Shown: piece by piece, positions 55,201 to 64,000 of the stretch
Layout of the letters: each line of letters opens with the position of its first letter
Position numbering within the stretch: position 1 is the first letter of the stretch
Assembly: GCF_022539665.2 (NCBI RefSeq)
Contig: NC_081340.1
Coordinates: 7,067,357-7,131,356, forward strand
Direction of reading: 5' to 3'
Source of the DNA: Daphnia carinata
Taxonomy: Eukaryota; Arthropoda; Branchiopoda; Diplostraca; Daphniidae
Length of the DNA: 64,000 nt
The notes under the pieces: model-generated
Seen by the model: the letters and a program-made list of their open reading frames with translations, nothing else
Database searches by the model: none
What the model was told of the DNA's origin: nothing
Made by a program: the position numbers and the translations under genes

Positions 55201-58200
55201 CAAGAAAGAAAAAAAGTATTTATGGTTTCTTTGGGAGAAAGGAGGAAAATGGCAACAGTGTCAGATTGGATTCTGCTGTAAACGTAAAAACAAAATGTGT
55301 TTACATTTAACTGCTGGATTGGAGAGGCATCCATCGACGGAATTTCGATTAGAGTTTATATGTTTTCTGTTTGGTAGCTGAGCACAGTGCCCATTGATTA
55401 CTTTTCGGTTTATAGGAAAACACTTTCACCTCTGGTTTCTGGCAAACGTACACAAAGGGGTGTCAACAAGTTTGAAAAACATTTGCAAGATGGCGTACAA
55501 AGAATTTTCCTGCATATGACTAGCTAAAGTCAAAAACGCTTTAAACTTTAATTTTAATTTTGAAAAAATTATCAGAATAAAAAAAAACATGAATAATAAA
55601 ATGATAACTTTACTTGTAACACTGTGACAACGCTGGTTTAACATGCATGAAGCGCCATTTTCTTTTTTGAGTGAAGAAAGAAGCATGTGATTTGGCGGAC
55701 AAGCATGTTTCGTTAGGACGTGTTTGTGAATGGTTCACAGAAAAATGTGTCGCCATTTCAATTGCAACAACCATCACCATGATAAAATCAGTCAAATCTC
55801 TTTTTATGCATTTCATTCATCCTTTCTTCCAAAAGAGTTATCCGTGCGTTAAATTTCAACGGAATTTTCAACGATTTATTCGCCAAAATCGTAAGAAGTT
55901 GTGACAGTCGCGTGGAACGAGTATGTGCTATGGCGTGGCCTTTCCGACAGCACATTCTAATAACTCATTCAACAGTCTCTGCATATTGTATGCATTTGCT
56001 TGTTTTCTTTTGAACTACCCCGCTGGAAAAGAATTCTTGGTTGCATGCCAGTCTTGTTAATAAAACAAAGTGGTTAAAAGATGTGAATCACACAAAACAC
56101 GACCGGGAGAGATTTGTCCACCACTAACTACAGTGTCCCGATTTGGCAACGTTCACAGAAAACGTCAGTGGTGATCATTCAAAATCTTGAGTTTCAACCG
56201 CATGACCTCTGACTATTGGAAAACTGTTTGATGCTCTATTCACATTCAACGACGAAAGAAATGTATTCAAGCGTCAATTCCAGAAAACTGCAAACAGGTG
56301 GGTATAATTTGCTTTTACTGTTAATTGTGATTGTAAGTTTTGTCCCAATGCAAACTTTCTTTTGTCAACTGATATTACAGGAACATGGTAGATAAAGATA
56401 CTTCAAAAGGAGTGAAAGCATTTCTTCGTTTCTGAGGAAGTGTATTCAAGGCATCCAATTATGTAAGTAATTAAAAAGTGATCCTTCCAATTCTATTTCG
56501 TAGGAAGTCCACGGTCCAAGTGTGTTAGGTACAATTAGTTGTGATGTTGAAATTACCACATAGGGTTTTTCAAAAATTAAAGTAGAAACTTAATGGCTAG
56601 GATGACTCGTGCTACTTGCTTGACTGGTCTTTTTTTTAGGATTGTTGGTAATAACTTACAGCCGTGCAAAAGTGTACAGGCCAATGCTAGACAAGCTTGT
56701 GTGTACTGTGGTATCTAATCCTAACACTTCTGGTCAAACCGTACTGGGTGGAGACTGGGATCGTTACCAGACGGCGCGCGCTTTGCACCTGGCCATCGTC
56801 TCACGCCCTACAATTTATTATAGCCCGATGTATACTCCACTGGAGTCTGTCCACCAAAAAGAAGCAGACCGACAAACGTGCCAGCAGGTTCTTCCCTATT
56901 TTTCAGTTATTATTATTTCTTTTTTTTTGTTACTACCCTTTCAAGCTCTGCAATTCTGCCTTAACATTATACAGTAGTAGTTTTTTTTTATTTTTATATT
57001 TGTTTATAGTCTCCTCTTAGCGGACGGTATCTTTATCGATAGGTCATTTGGACGGAAGGGAGCAAAGGTTCTAAACATATTCTTTTCTTGGTTGGGCTTT
57101 ATAAAACAAAAAATAAAAAAAACGAGTGTATAAGGAGTGAAAAAAGGGGGATGGAGCAGAGAGAAGGGTTTTGCGTCGTATAACGAGTTCTCGTCGCTCA
57201 GGGATGCCATAAAGAAATCCCTCGCCCATATAATCCCCGGTAGCTCGTTTTTTTGCACACGCTGCGTGCAATTCCCATGCTATTGAATAATAAACGATGA
57301 AACTGGAGTTGGGAAAACGTTCAAAACTTGCAACAGAGGCCCTGATCGACGGCAATGGCCGCACAGCACGAATCTTAACGACAGTTGAAAATCGAAGTGA
57401 ATCCCTGCACAATCGAGATTGAACCTGTTATATTAATAAATTCAATTTCTTTTCCAGGAAAACAAAAAGTGAAGAAAATACATAAAGTGACCGACGTCAA
57501 CAAGTTCTGAAAATGGAAACGACGGTGTCGCACACGACATCCTTCTAGTCGACTATGGATTTGGGGGAAATAACATTCTCATTTATGGACAGCACCAAAC
57601 TCGGTAAGCGAAAAAAAAAATTATTTGTTGAGCACTTTCTATCGATGTCCGCCGGAATTTGAGTGCGTTCACTCACGAAATCGAAACAATTTGTGGATTT
57701 TTTTTTTTTGAAGAACCGAGTGGTAACAGGGAGAAAACGTAAGTGTAGCAACGGTGAAACTCGTTCAGCCACCAGAACCGACTTTTTTGAGTGGCACGCA
57801 CGCACACGTTTGTTTGTTTGGTTGACACCATTTTCACGCCAGTGCTCTTCTTTTCTTTATTTAGCGCTATTTATTTTTTTTTTTCCATATCCCCTTTCTC
57901 GTTTTTTCGGTGGGCGTGGGGACTCTTTGAGTTAAAGGAGGGCCGACAAAAAGACTTGACGATGTTGGGGTAAAAAAAGGAAAACTAAAGTATAAACAAG
58001 ATGAAAAAAAAACGTTAGGTGGCGGTAGTAGAAGTGAAAGAATGTGAAGTAGACGCATGCAAATGATTTCCCATTCTGGCCGCATTGAAATATCCCCGTG
58101 TTGAAAGAGGGCCTTCAATCCAAAAGAAACGCCCCGTTTTCAGAAAAAAAAAAGAGTTGAACTGGGTCAGAGCTATCAAAAGCATCAAATGGATTTTTAT

Positions 58201-61200
58201 GTTCCTTTCTGCATACAGTCTAGTGTTCAGTTCAATCTTCTTCACCGCCCTCACTCTTTTGGGTTATGGTTCTCTGTGTGTGTGTCGGTACACGCATAAT
58301 ATGTAGGAGAAAAAAGGGAAGGATCCATACAGGGATAGACGGACAGTTGGGGCGATCATCAGCTGAGTCATCACCTATGGGAGCTTCCCTCCTTCCATCT
58401 ACTAGACGGTCATCGTCTCTCACATGAAAACCTTTTCACTGTATAGATATGTATATACTAGCGAGCTATTTGGCTGCCAACCAACTGGCCACCCTCGTTC
58501 GCAATAACGGCCGTTGTCGTATCTTTTGTTAGTCAAAAATATGTCCTGATAGAAAAAGGGTGGAAAGGAAAAATTTGTACAAGTGATTTCCGCAAGGATG
58601 ATCGTACTCTATTTTTGTTTGTTCTTGGTTAGTTTTTTTTTTTCCTTTTTTTTTTTTTGGCTTTGAAGTGGGTTGGATTCGGGATTGACCTCATTTTCTG
58701 GGCAACTGACTTCATGTAGAGCTTTTTTTTGCGATTCCTATTCGAATCGGTTTCAAGTGTGTGTGCATAAGTCGGGGTGTCGAGAGACTCGTTGTTGGCT
58801 CGCGTCCAACTTGGAAGCTTCTTTCTTTAAAGTTTGACTACCGTTTTCTTCAGCCTCGTGTCAAATGTCTTGAAAAGAGATTTTCGAGAAGCTACAAAAG
58901 ATTAATACGCGTTGCGAGGGCTTTTGTTGCGGACCGCGTGCCATTCGCAATTGATTTTCATTTTTCCCCCAAAAAAATTCGAGAAAAGAGCATTCAGTGT
59001 GATTCGTTTCTAGAATTAGCTACTAAACTTGCTAATTTTCCATGTGCGTGTGTGTGTGTGTGTGTGTGGGGGGGGGGTCCCGTTGAAGCATAAAACTAAC
59101 GAGATCTCTCTCCGTCCCTCCAGTTGGTTCGTTTCAAAACGCTAACTAGCTTCCTGCTGCTGTTGTTGCTTTTGGTTACTTTACTAACAAGGTTTCCATC
59201 GTCGTAGTCGCTACAACCACTAAATAACTTTTCCTTTCTTTTTTTTTTTTTTCGCCTCCTCCCATCCTGTACACTGACAAATTATACACAGCGGGTTGGT
59301 CGGGTGGAAACTTTAGCCGCTTGGTTTCGTTGTTTTTCTTTTAAGGGTAAAAAGAAAAAAGTTCGATTGCATTTGCCAAATGCAAAAAAAAAAAAAAGGG
59401 AGACGGAAGGGCGGGGCACGTTTGTAGAGTAAACCGTTTGCTGCCGTTTTTTTGTTTTTTTTTCTTTGGGAGTCGGTTCCATTTCGAGATGCGAGCGTCG
59501 ACAGTGTCCAGACAGAATCGATTCCACGCGACCCACACAGACACACACACACACGGTCATAACGATAACTTGTTCATTTGCTATTTATATACCCGACGAC
59601 TTGCGTTTCCCGCCAGACGGGAAATCAGCGGCTCACGATTTTTTTGTCGCAAAACATACCGAGAGGCTGTCGCGTGTCTGCGGACAGAAGATGGCGCGCC
59701 AAGACAATTTTTTTTTTTTTTTTTTTTACCGTTGGATACCGACGCTGTGGAATTGTCCGTTATTTTAGATGTACGGAAATCCCTACCGATTGGTCCCATT
59801 CCCTCCATACCAAAACGGGTTGCTTGAATAGAACAGGCATTTTTTTTTTGTACGGTACAAAGCGTAGGAGGAATAAGAAATCGCAAATGGAATTACCGGA
59901 ACGGATGTCACGATCGACTTCCGCTTTGGTTCGTTTCCAAAACTTTTTTTTTTTTTTTCTTTGAATCGCTTTTCTCTTGTCTGCTTTTTGTTCAGTACAA
60001 AGGAAATCAAGTTCATGTTTCACCAAAAAAAAAAAAAAAAAAAATAGAAGCGTGTGTCATGTCAATCCGAAGGCGAGATGGAAGATCAATTGAAAAACCC
60101 CAAAAACTCGTAGTGATGATTAAAAAGTAGCTGTAGAAAAAAATAAAAACGAATGAATTTAGAGTGCGTTAAAAGAGCAAAAGAGTTTCAGCGAAGACTT
60201 ATTTGGCAGGAGATGGTCGGAGTTCCCGTGAGGGTCCTGTCGTCGCTAATTAATGAGCACTGACCTCTTTCCTTCCTGACCACGACACTTTTCACGACGA
60301 GGGGGCAGGAGAGTTGGTCGTCTGAAAGAGGAGCGAAAATGTCTAGCTTCAAACTAGCATATCGATTCTTAAAAAAAAAAAAATAAAAAAAATAAAATAC
60401 TAAGTAAAGGGGGATAGCGTGGCATCGTAACGAGAGTTCCTGCACGCCTTTTCCATGTTTCTGTCCTAAAAATCCGTCTCTCTCCTTTTCTTTCTCTTGA
60501 GGTCTTTTCTTTTAAAGTGTCTGATTATCTGAAAGGCCTATAGAAAAAAAAAAGTCATTCACTTGATGAAATCTATTCCGTCACTGTCGGCTCTTTCCTA
60601 CTGGGATTCTATACGAGTTGAAGTAAAATGGGATTTTTTTTTTCTGTGTTGTAGATCGAAAATAAGGTCGTTGATAAATTTAGGTCTTTGTTGATAATTG
60701 GCTTTTTAAGATCAACGAGAATGGCCGCTTTGGTGGGGGAATGATGAAATATCAATTCGTTATCTTTTCTTTTGTTTCATGCCATCATTTGGTTTGTTGC
60801 AATCACCTCTTGTACGATATTACGCGAGTGCTCATCATGTAACATGCCCCAATCCCCGTGACGTAACTAACAAAAAAGATAAACATTGGCGATTAGACGG
60901 GAGCCATACACAACCGGCGCTATTGCTCTGTTCTGAATGATTTATGAGATGTTGGCGTGTCGCCTTTCCTCCTCGGCGTTGTATGCACAAATATTCTAAC
61001 CTTAAAGTTATACATACACACAAGAAAAGGGGGGTGCGCAGGGCGAGGAGTTAGGACAAACAGGATTTAAATAATTCAAAAGCGGATGAGAACGAGGGAA
61101 AAAGAAATCTTCCTACGAGGATGAAACTGACTTTGGTGTAGCGTAGAAGAGCGACGATGGTGATGAAATTGCCCGGGACGCCAAGTAGAGTGAAGAGGAC

Positions 61201-61398
61201 GCAAGCGCCAACGGCAAAGTGAAGCAGCTCGTCCGGATATTCAGTAAACAGCGGCTGGACGCTGTCGTCTGTCACCGTTGACAAAGGCGTGGTCATTGTA
61301 GAATTTCGATCCGTCGAGTCTAAACTTGTGGCTCCATCCGTCACCAAAGCCATGGCCGTCGCCGACCAATTAGAGTTCATCCACAGCAACACTTCCAT
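43210..61398 (-). CDS. Rhodopsin-family GPCR, moody/Tre1-like
   Basis: Three coding exons on the minus strand: 61132..61398, 45554..45792 and 43210..44731, giving 675 residues with phases 0 and 2 kept. The N-terminus has N-glycosylation sequons (N10, N32). TM1 is about 60-84 with Gly-Asn (76-77); TM2 has Asp105; TM3 has Cys132 and ends in NRY (156-158) instead of DRY. TM4 has Trp184 and TM5 has Pro234 and Tyr242. The third intracellular loop is very long (about 251-565), Ser/Gln-rich. TM6 has FIVCYMP in place of FxxCWxP, and TM7 has NPIIY (618-622). The tail is Gly-rich. The NRY box and the LYPKLYKRRHLILM loop resemble insect moody/Tre1 receptors, which act in the glial blood-brain barrier and cell migration; orthology is inferred. 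A separate gene for exon 1 is unlikely because TM1 and TM2 join in frame. Confidence 0.82.
47295..47311. repeat. (AT)n microsatellite
   Basis: An uninterrupted AT repeat inside the large GPCR intron. Confidence 0.85.
51137..51144. promoter_or_regulatory. Palindromic CRE (TGACGTCA)
   Basis: An exact CRE octamer in the large GPCR intron, about 2.1 kb from a second one. Function is inferred from the motif only. Confidence 0.35.
53239..53246. promoter_or_regulatory. Palindromic CRE (TGACGTCA)
   Basis: The second exact CRE octamer in the large GPCR intron. Confidence 0.35.
59048..59077. repeat. (GT)n repeat joined to a G run
   Basis: About ten GT units running directly into ten G, in the GPCR intron. 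Alternating GT can adopt Z-form DNA. Confidence 0.8.
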
Positions 61399-62769
61399 TT
61401 CTTGTTTTCTATTTTTTGTTCAAATGTCTTTGATTTATTTGAGAGATCGGCGCTCGCCGCCTTTTCGTTTTCCGTATGCGCCTTCAATTTATTCGTTCAG
61501 TCTTCAAAATGCGCGACCCTGTTTGAAAACAATTCAATAGAAAAATTTAGTTTTTTCAAGGTACGATGCCAAACGAAACAAATGACGGGGAAAGAAATCA
61601 TCGAGAAACAACAGCACAGTAGGAATTTAGTGAGGGGAAAGAGTGGGAGTTCTATTACCGCGCTGCTAACGATGCGCATCGATTATTCATCAAAAAGGGA
61701 GGCAAACAAAAAAAAAAATCCCGTTTAAACTTTGATACATTAGTGGGATATTGAGTAACGGAGCGAATCCGCAAGTAAAAAGCAAAACTACATCGTTAAC
61801 CCAGCGCCTTTTATTCGAGTATTAAGGGCTTTCTATGGTCTCCATACCGATTGAATGATGCATTAAAACAGTAGAGAAACAGCATCCAACCGAAGAGAAG
61901 AAAAATTTTGGGTTTAAAAAAAAAGGGAAAGTGAAACTACAACATCAAGGCTATTTGCCAGTTAAGTATTCTGGAAGGCAATAACGAATTTTTCACTCTC
62001 TCTTTTTTTTTTTTTCTGTGCGATACATTTGTTTTGTACGGTTTTTTCTAGCGATAGAAGTTGGATCACAAACAAAATTGATATGCCTCCCCATTTTCTC
62101 CGTACACATAAAATTTGTAAAACTGGGAAAAGGCGGAACTTTGCCTTTTATTTTTTTCTTATGCTCCTTCGTTCACAGCATAGAGAGAGAGAGAGAAAAA
62201 AGAAAAGAAAGGGAAATCCAATCATTTTTTTGGCTGGGCACACATAGGTCAAAAAATATTTGGCACGAGTCACAGAATCTTGTAGGGAGTTCGTCCTACA
62301 ACCGATTGACAGACAATGACAATAAAGACAAACAACTCTACAGTTCACGAATACTACGAGTATACCATACTCGTAGGAGAACGTAAATCAATTGCACGAC
62401 ATCCAAATCGTAAATGTAAGAGATCTGGAAGGGGAGGGCAAAAGAAAAGGAAGAAGAAAAAAACAAGTTGGGAATAAATAGAGGCTAGAAAGAGAGAGAC
62501 ATTAATTGAGAAATATGGGGACTATATTTTCTAGTCCCATTCCCAAACATCCGGAATGATAGGCTTTTCTTTCTTCCGTCTGTTTGTTATCATCAGATAA
62601 AAACTAGAAAAAGAAAGAATACGGCAAAGGATTCAAGCGCCGCATGTTTTTATTGATAACGTCCCAATTGACAAGTTTGAAAATTCAAAAATTTCTAAAG
62701 TTGCAAGAGGGAAGAAGAAGAAGAAAAAAAAAGTGGGTAAGCAAAATAAGATTAGGTAATTCCATTTAC

Positions 62770-62824
62770 CGCATGATGATTGAACCGTCAAGTCCATGCC
62801 CGACCAAATCCGCAGGTTTCGTGA
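62770..62824 (-). other. Probable 5' leader exon of the GPCR gene
   Basis: A 55-bp block on the minus strand between a strong acceptor (CATCAACTCTTTTCAG) and a good donor (GCG then GTAAATGG). It fits a non-coding exon spliced to the acceptor near 61,520. If translated, it would add a short N-terminal extension in an alternative isoform. Confidence 0.4.
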
Positions 62825-63421
62825 CTGAAAAGAGTTGATGGGTGGCGGGGGCGGGGCACAATAACAGTAAGTCTCTTTTGGGGTATAATTTGTTTTTTAA
62901 AAAATTTTCAGAAGAAATTGGTGAATAGGGAGGCGATGAACTTTCTATACTATTCCGGTCCGGAAGCCAATTATTCTCTTTTTTTTTTTTTTCAACCTCC
63001 ACAGTTCTTCTTCGGGCAAAAATTCACGCACAGTTAAATTAGCACGGTACTTTAAAACACCACAAGTAGTTTTCCACTTTTTTTTTTTTTTTTTTTGAAT
63101 ATCACAATCCAAGTCCAAATGGCGCCCACCAAAAGAAAAGAAAAACGTTTACTTCTTTTCACGTGTTTAGTTTTGTAACTTTTAAACGAACGTCTCCGTT
63201 TTCTTCTTTTTCCTTTTGTTTCTTTTCATTTGTTTTGTTGTTTTTTTTTTTGTTTTGTTTTCAAAAGACGACTTGACGCAAAACAAAAATGGAGATAGCT
63301 ACCCAACTCGTGTGTTCACGAAATGTGTTTGCTCAATGCAAGCGCCCGCGTTCGCTTGACGTGAACAGTTCGGACTACGGCGTGAGACTGGAGCCGTTTC
63401 CAGGTCACCCGTTTCCTTACA

Positions 63422-63429
63422 TATATATA
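63422..63429 (-). promoter_or_regulatory. Candidate TATA promoter of the GPCR gene
   Basis: TATATATA on the minus strand (CTCTATATATATGTAAGG). About 32 bases downstream on that strand is CTCCAGTC, an initiator-like sequence near 63,389. The spacing fits a TATA-dependent start for the GPCR transcript, 2 kb upstream of its coding exon. Confidence 0.35.
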
Positions 63430-63902
63430 GAGTCGCCTCGGTTTTGTGTGTGTCCTTTGCGCTAGCGCCGCGTATAACTCTCTCTTTCCATCGTGCACAC
63501 CGCCTTGTTTGTTTTGTTTTCTTTTACGCTATAGGATCTCCTAGAATTTTTTATCCTCCACCGATTCTTTATGTCGTTTTCTTTTTTTTTTTTTTTTCCT
63601 GTTTGTCTTTAATTTGGGGGGGGGGAATCAAATATGGCTTAGGTTTGTTTTAAAGCAACAAATGGTTGTCGATAAGCTTTAAGATGGAATAGAATTCGAG
63701 CAGTTCGTCCGATTTTTTTTTTCTTTTTGATCGGGAAAAAGTAAAAGTCAACCTTGTTTTGGCTCCATCTTTTGAACGTTGAATGAAGCGGTTTTCTTTT
63801 CATGAGCGGGCGGGGTCGAATTGCATAAGAAAGTGTGGAAAGCAAAAAAATAAAAAACTCTACTTTCTCTTTCGTTTCTTTTTCTGATTGAACGGAAGCC
63901 AG

Positions 63903-63910
63903 TGACGTCA
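63903..63910. promoter_or_regulatory. Palindromic CRE (TGACGTCA)
   Basis: An exact CRE octamer about 480 bp upstream of the candidate GPCR TATA box, a reasonable promoter-proximal position. Confidence 0.4.
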
Positions 63911-64000
63911 CAATCTGTCCAATTTTATCTTCTACTTTTTGAAACGATAAAGATCGCTTTTCAAGTATATTTCTATACATATGCGAGAAGGTTGCGCCAA

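Larger units (their letters stand above)
45793..61131 (-). other. 15.3-kb first coding intron of the GPCR gene
   Basis: By far the largest intron in the window. It is AT-rich, with AT repeats (47295-47311, 50881-50894), a CA block near 49128, a GT repeat next to G10 at 59048-59077, and two palindromic CREs (51137, 53239). No conserved coding exon was recognised on either strand. One plus-strand ORF at 56642-56977 follows a T-run acceptor but resembles nothing known. The intron may hold enhancers or non-coding transcripts. Confidence 0.6.
61399..64000. other. 5' leader and promoter region of the GPCR gene
   Basis: About 2.6 kb upstream of the GPCR start codon. An acceptor (GTTTTCAAACAG, ending about 61520 on the minus strand) suggests the coding exon begins about 120 bp before the ATG. 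A leader exon and a TATA-like promoter are listed separately. The rest is homopolymer-rich with no recognised coding sequence. Confidence 0.45.

Noticed and set aside
56642-56977. Plus-strand ORF preceded by a T-run acceptor in the GPCR intron
   Set aside because: The peptide is fairly complex, but no partner exon, start or family was found. A chance open frame cannot be excluded.

Overview
The window is nuclear DNA of a compact animal genome, most probably an arthropod. A branchiopod crustacean such as Daphnia fits best, but that is inference. Genes are split by GT..AG introns, many only 55-110 bp long. Intergenic DNA is AT-rich and full of long A/T and C/G homopolymers and dinucleotide repeats. 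The recognisable proteins are conserved metazoan families. There are no bacterial-type operons, CRISPR arrays or recognisable transposons.

Left part (1-25,960, all + strand). The window opens with the last two exons of mitochondrial ribosomal protein mRpL37. Two tandem genes for KChIP-type neuronal calcium sensors follow: copy A at 3,593-9,907 and copy B at 15,925-25,959. From the CPxG motif to the stop they share the same exon order and intron phases, so they arose by local duplication. Copy B has one extra 57-bp intron, and copy A has lost the position-12 glutamate of EF-hand 4.

Middle (25,960-41,000). The minibrain/DYRK1A kinase gene lies on the minus strand (27,774-30,766). A poorly understood small spliced unit follows (about 31,950-32,720, minus). 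FAM98, a tRNA-ligase-complex family member, is on the plus strand (34,174-35,666) and converges with a tiny two-exon mRpL33 gene on the minus strand (35,872-36,112). CCDC85 is on the plus strand (36,752-38,606) and a BTG3-like antiproliferative gene on the minus strand (40,017-40,958).

Right part (41,000-64,000). Two identical RFX X-box-like 13-mers bracket unassigned spliced exons at 41.8-42.1 kb. The rest is a rhodopsin-family GPCR resembling insect moody/Tre1 on the minus strand (43,210-61,398). Its first coding exon is separated from the second by a 15.3-kb intron. Its leader exon and a candidate TATA promoter lie near 62.8 and 63.4 kb.

The genes do not form one pathway. KChIP, minibrain and the GPCR have neural or glial roles in other animals, while mRpL37, mRpL33, FAM98, BTG and CCDC85 are general cellular genes. 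No wholly new system was found. The best leads are the duplicated KChIP pair with its intron and EF-hand differences, the X-box interval, the unassigned minus unit at 32 kb, and an excess of palindromic CRE sites.
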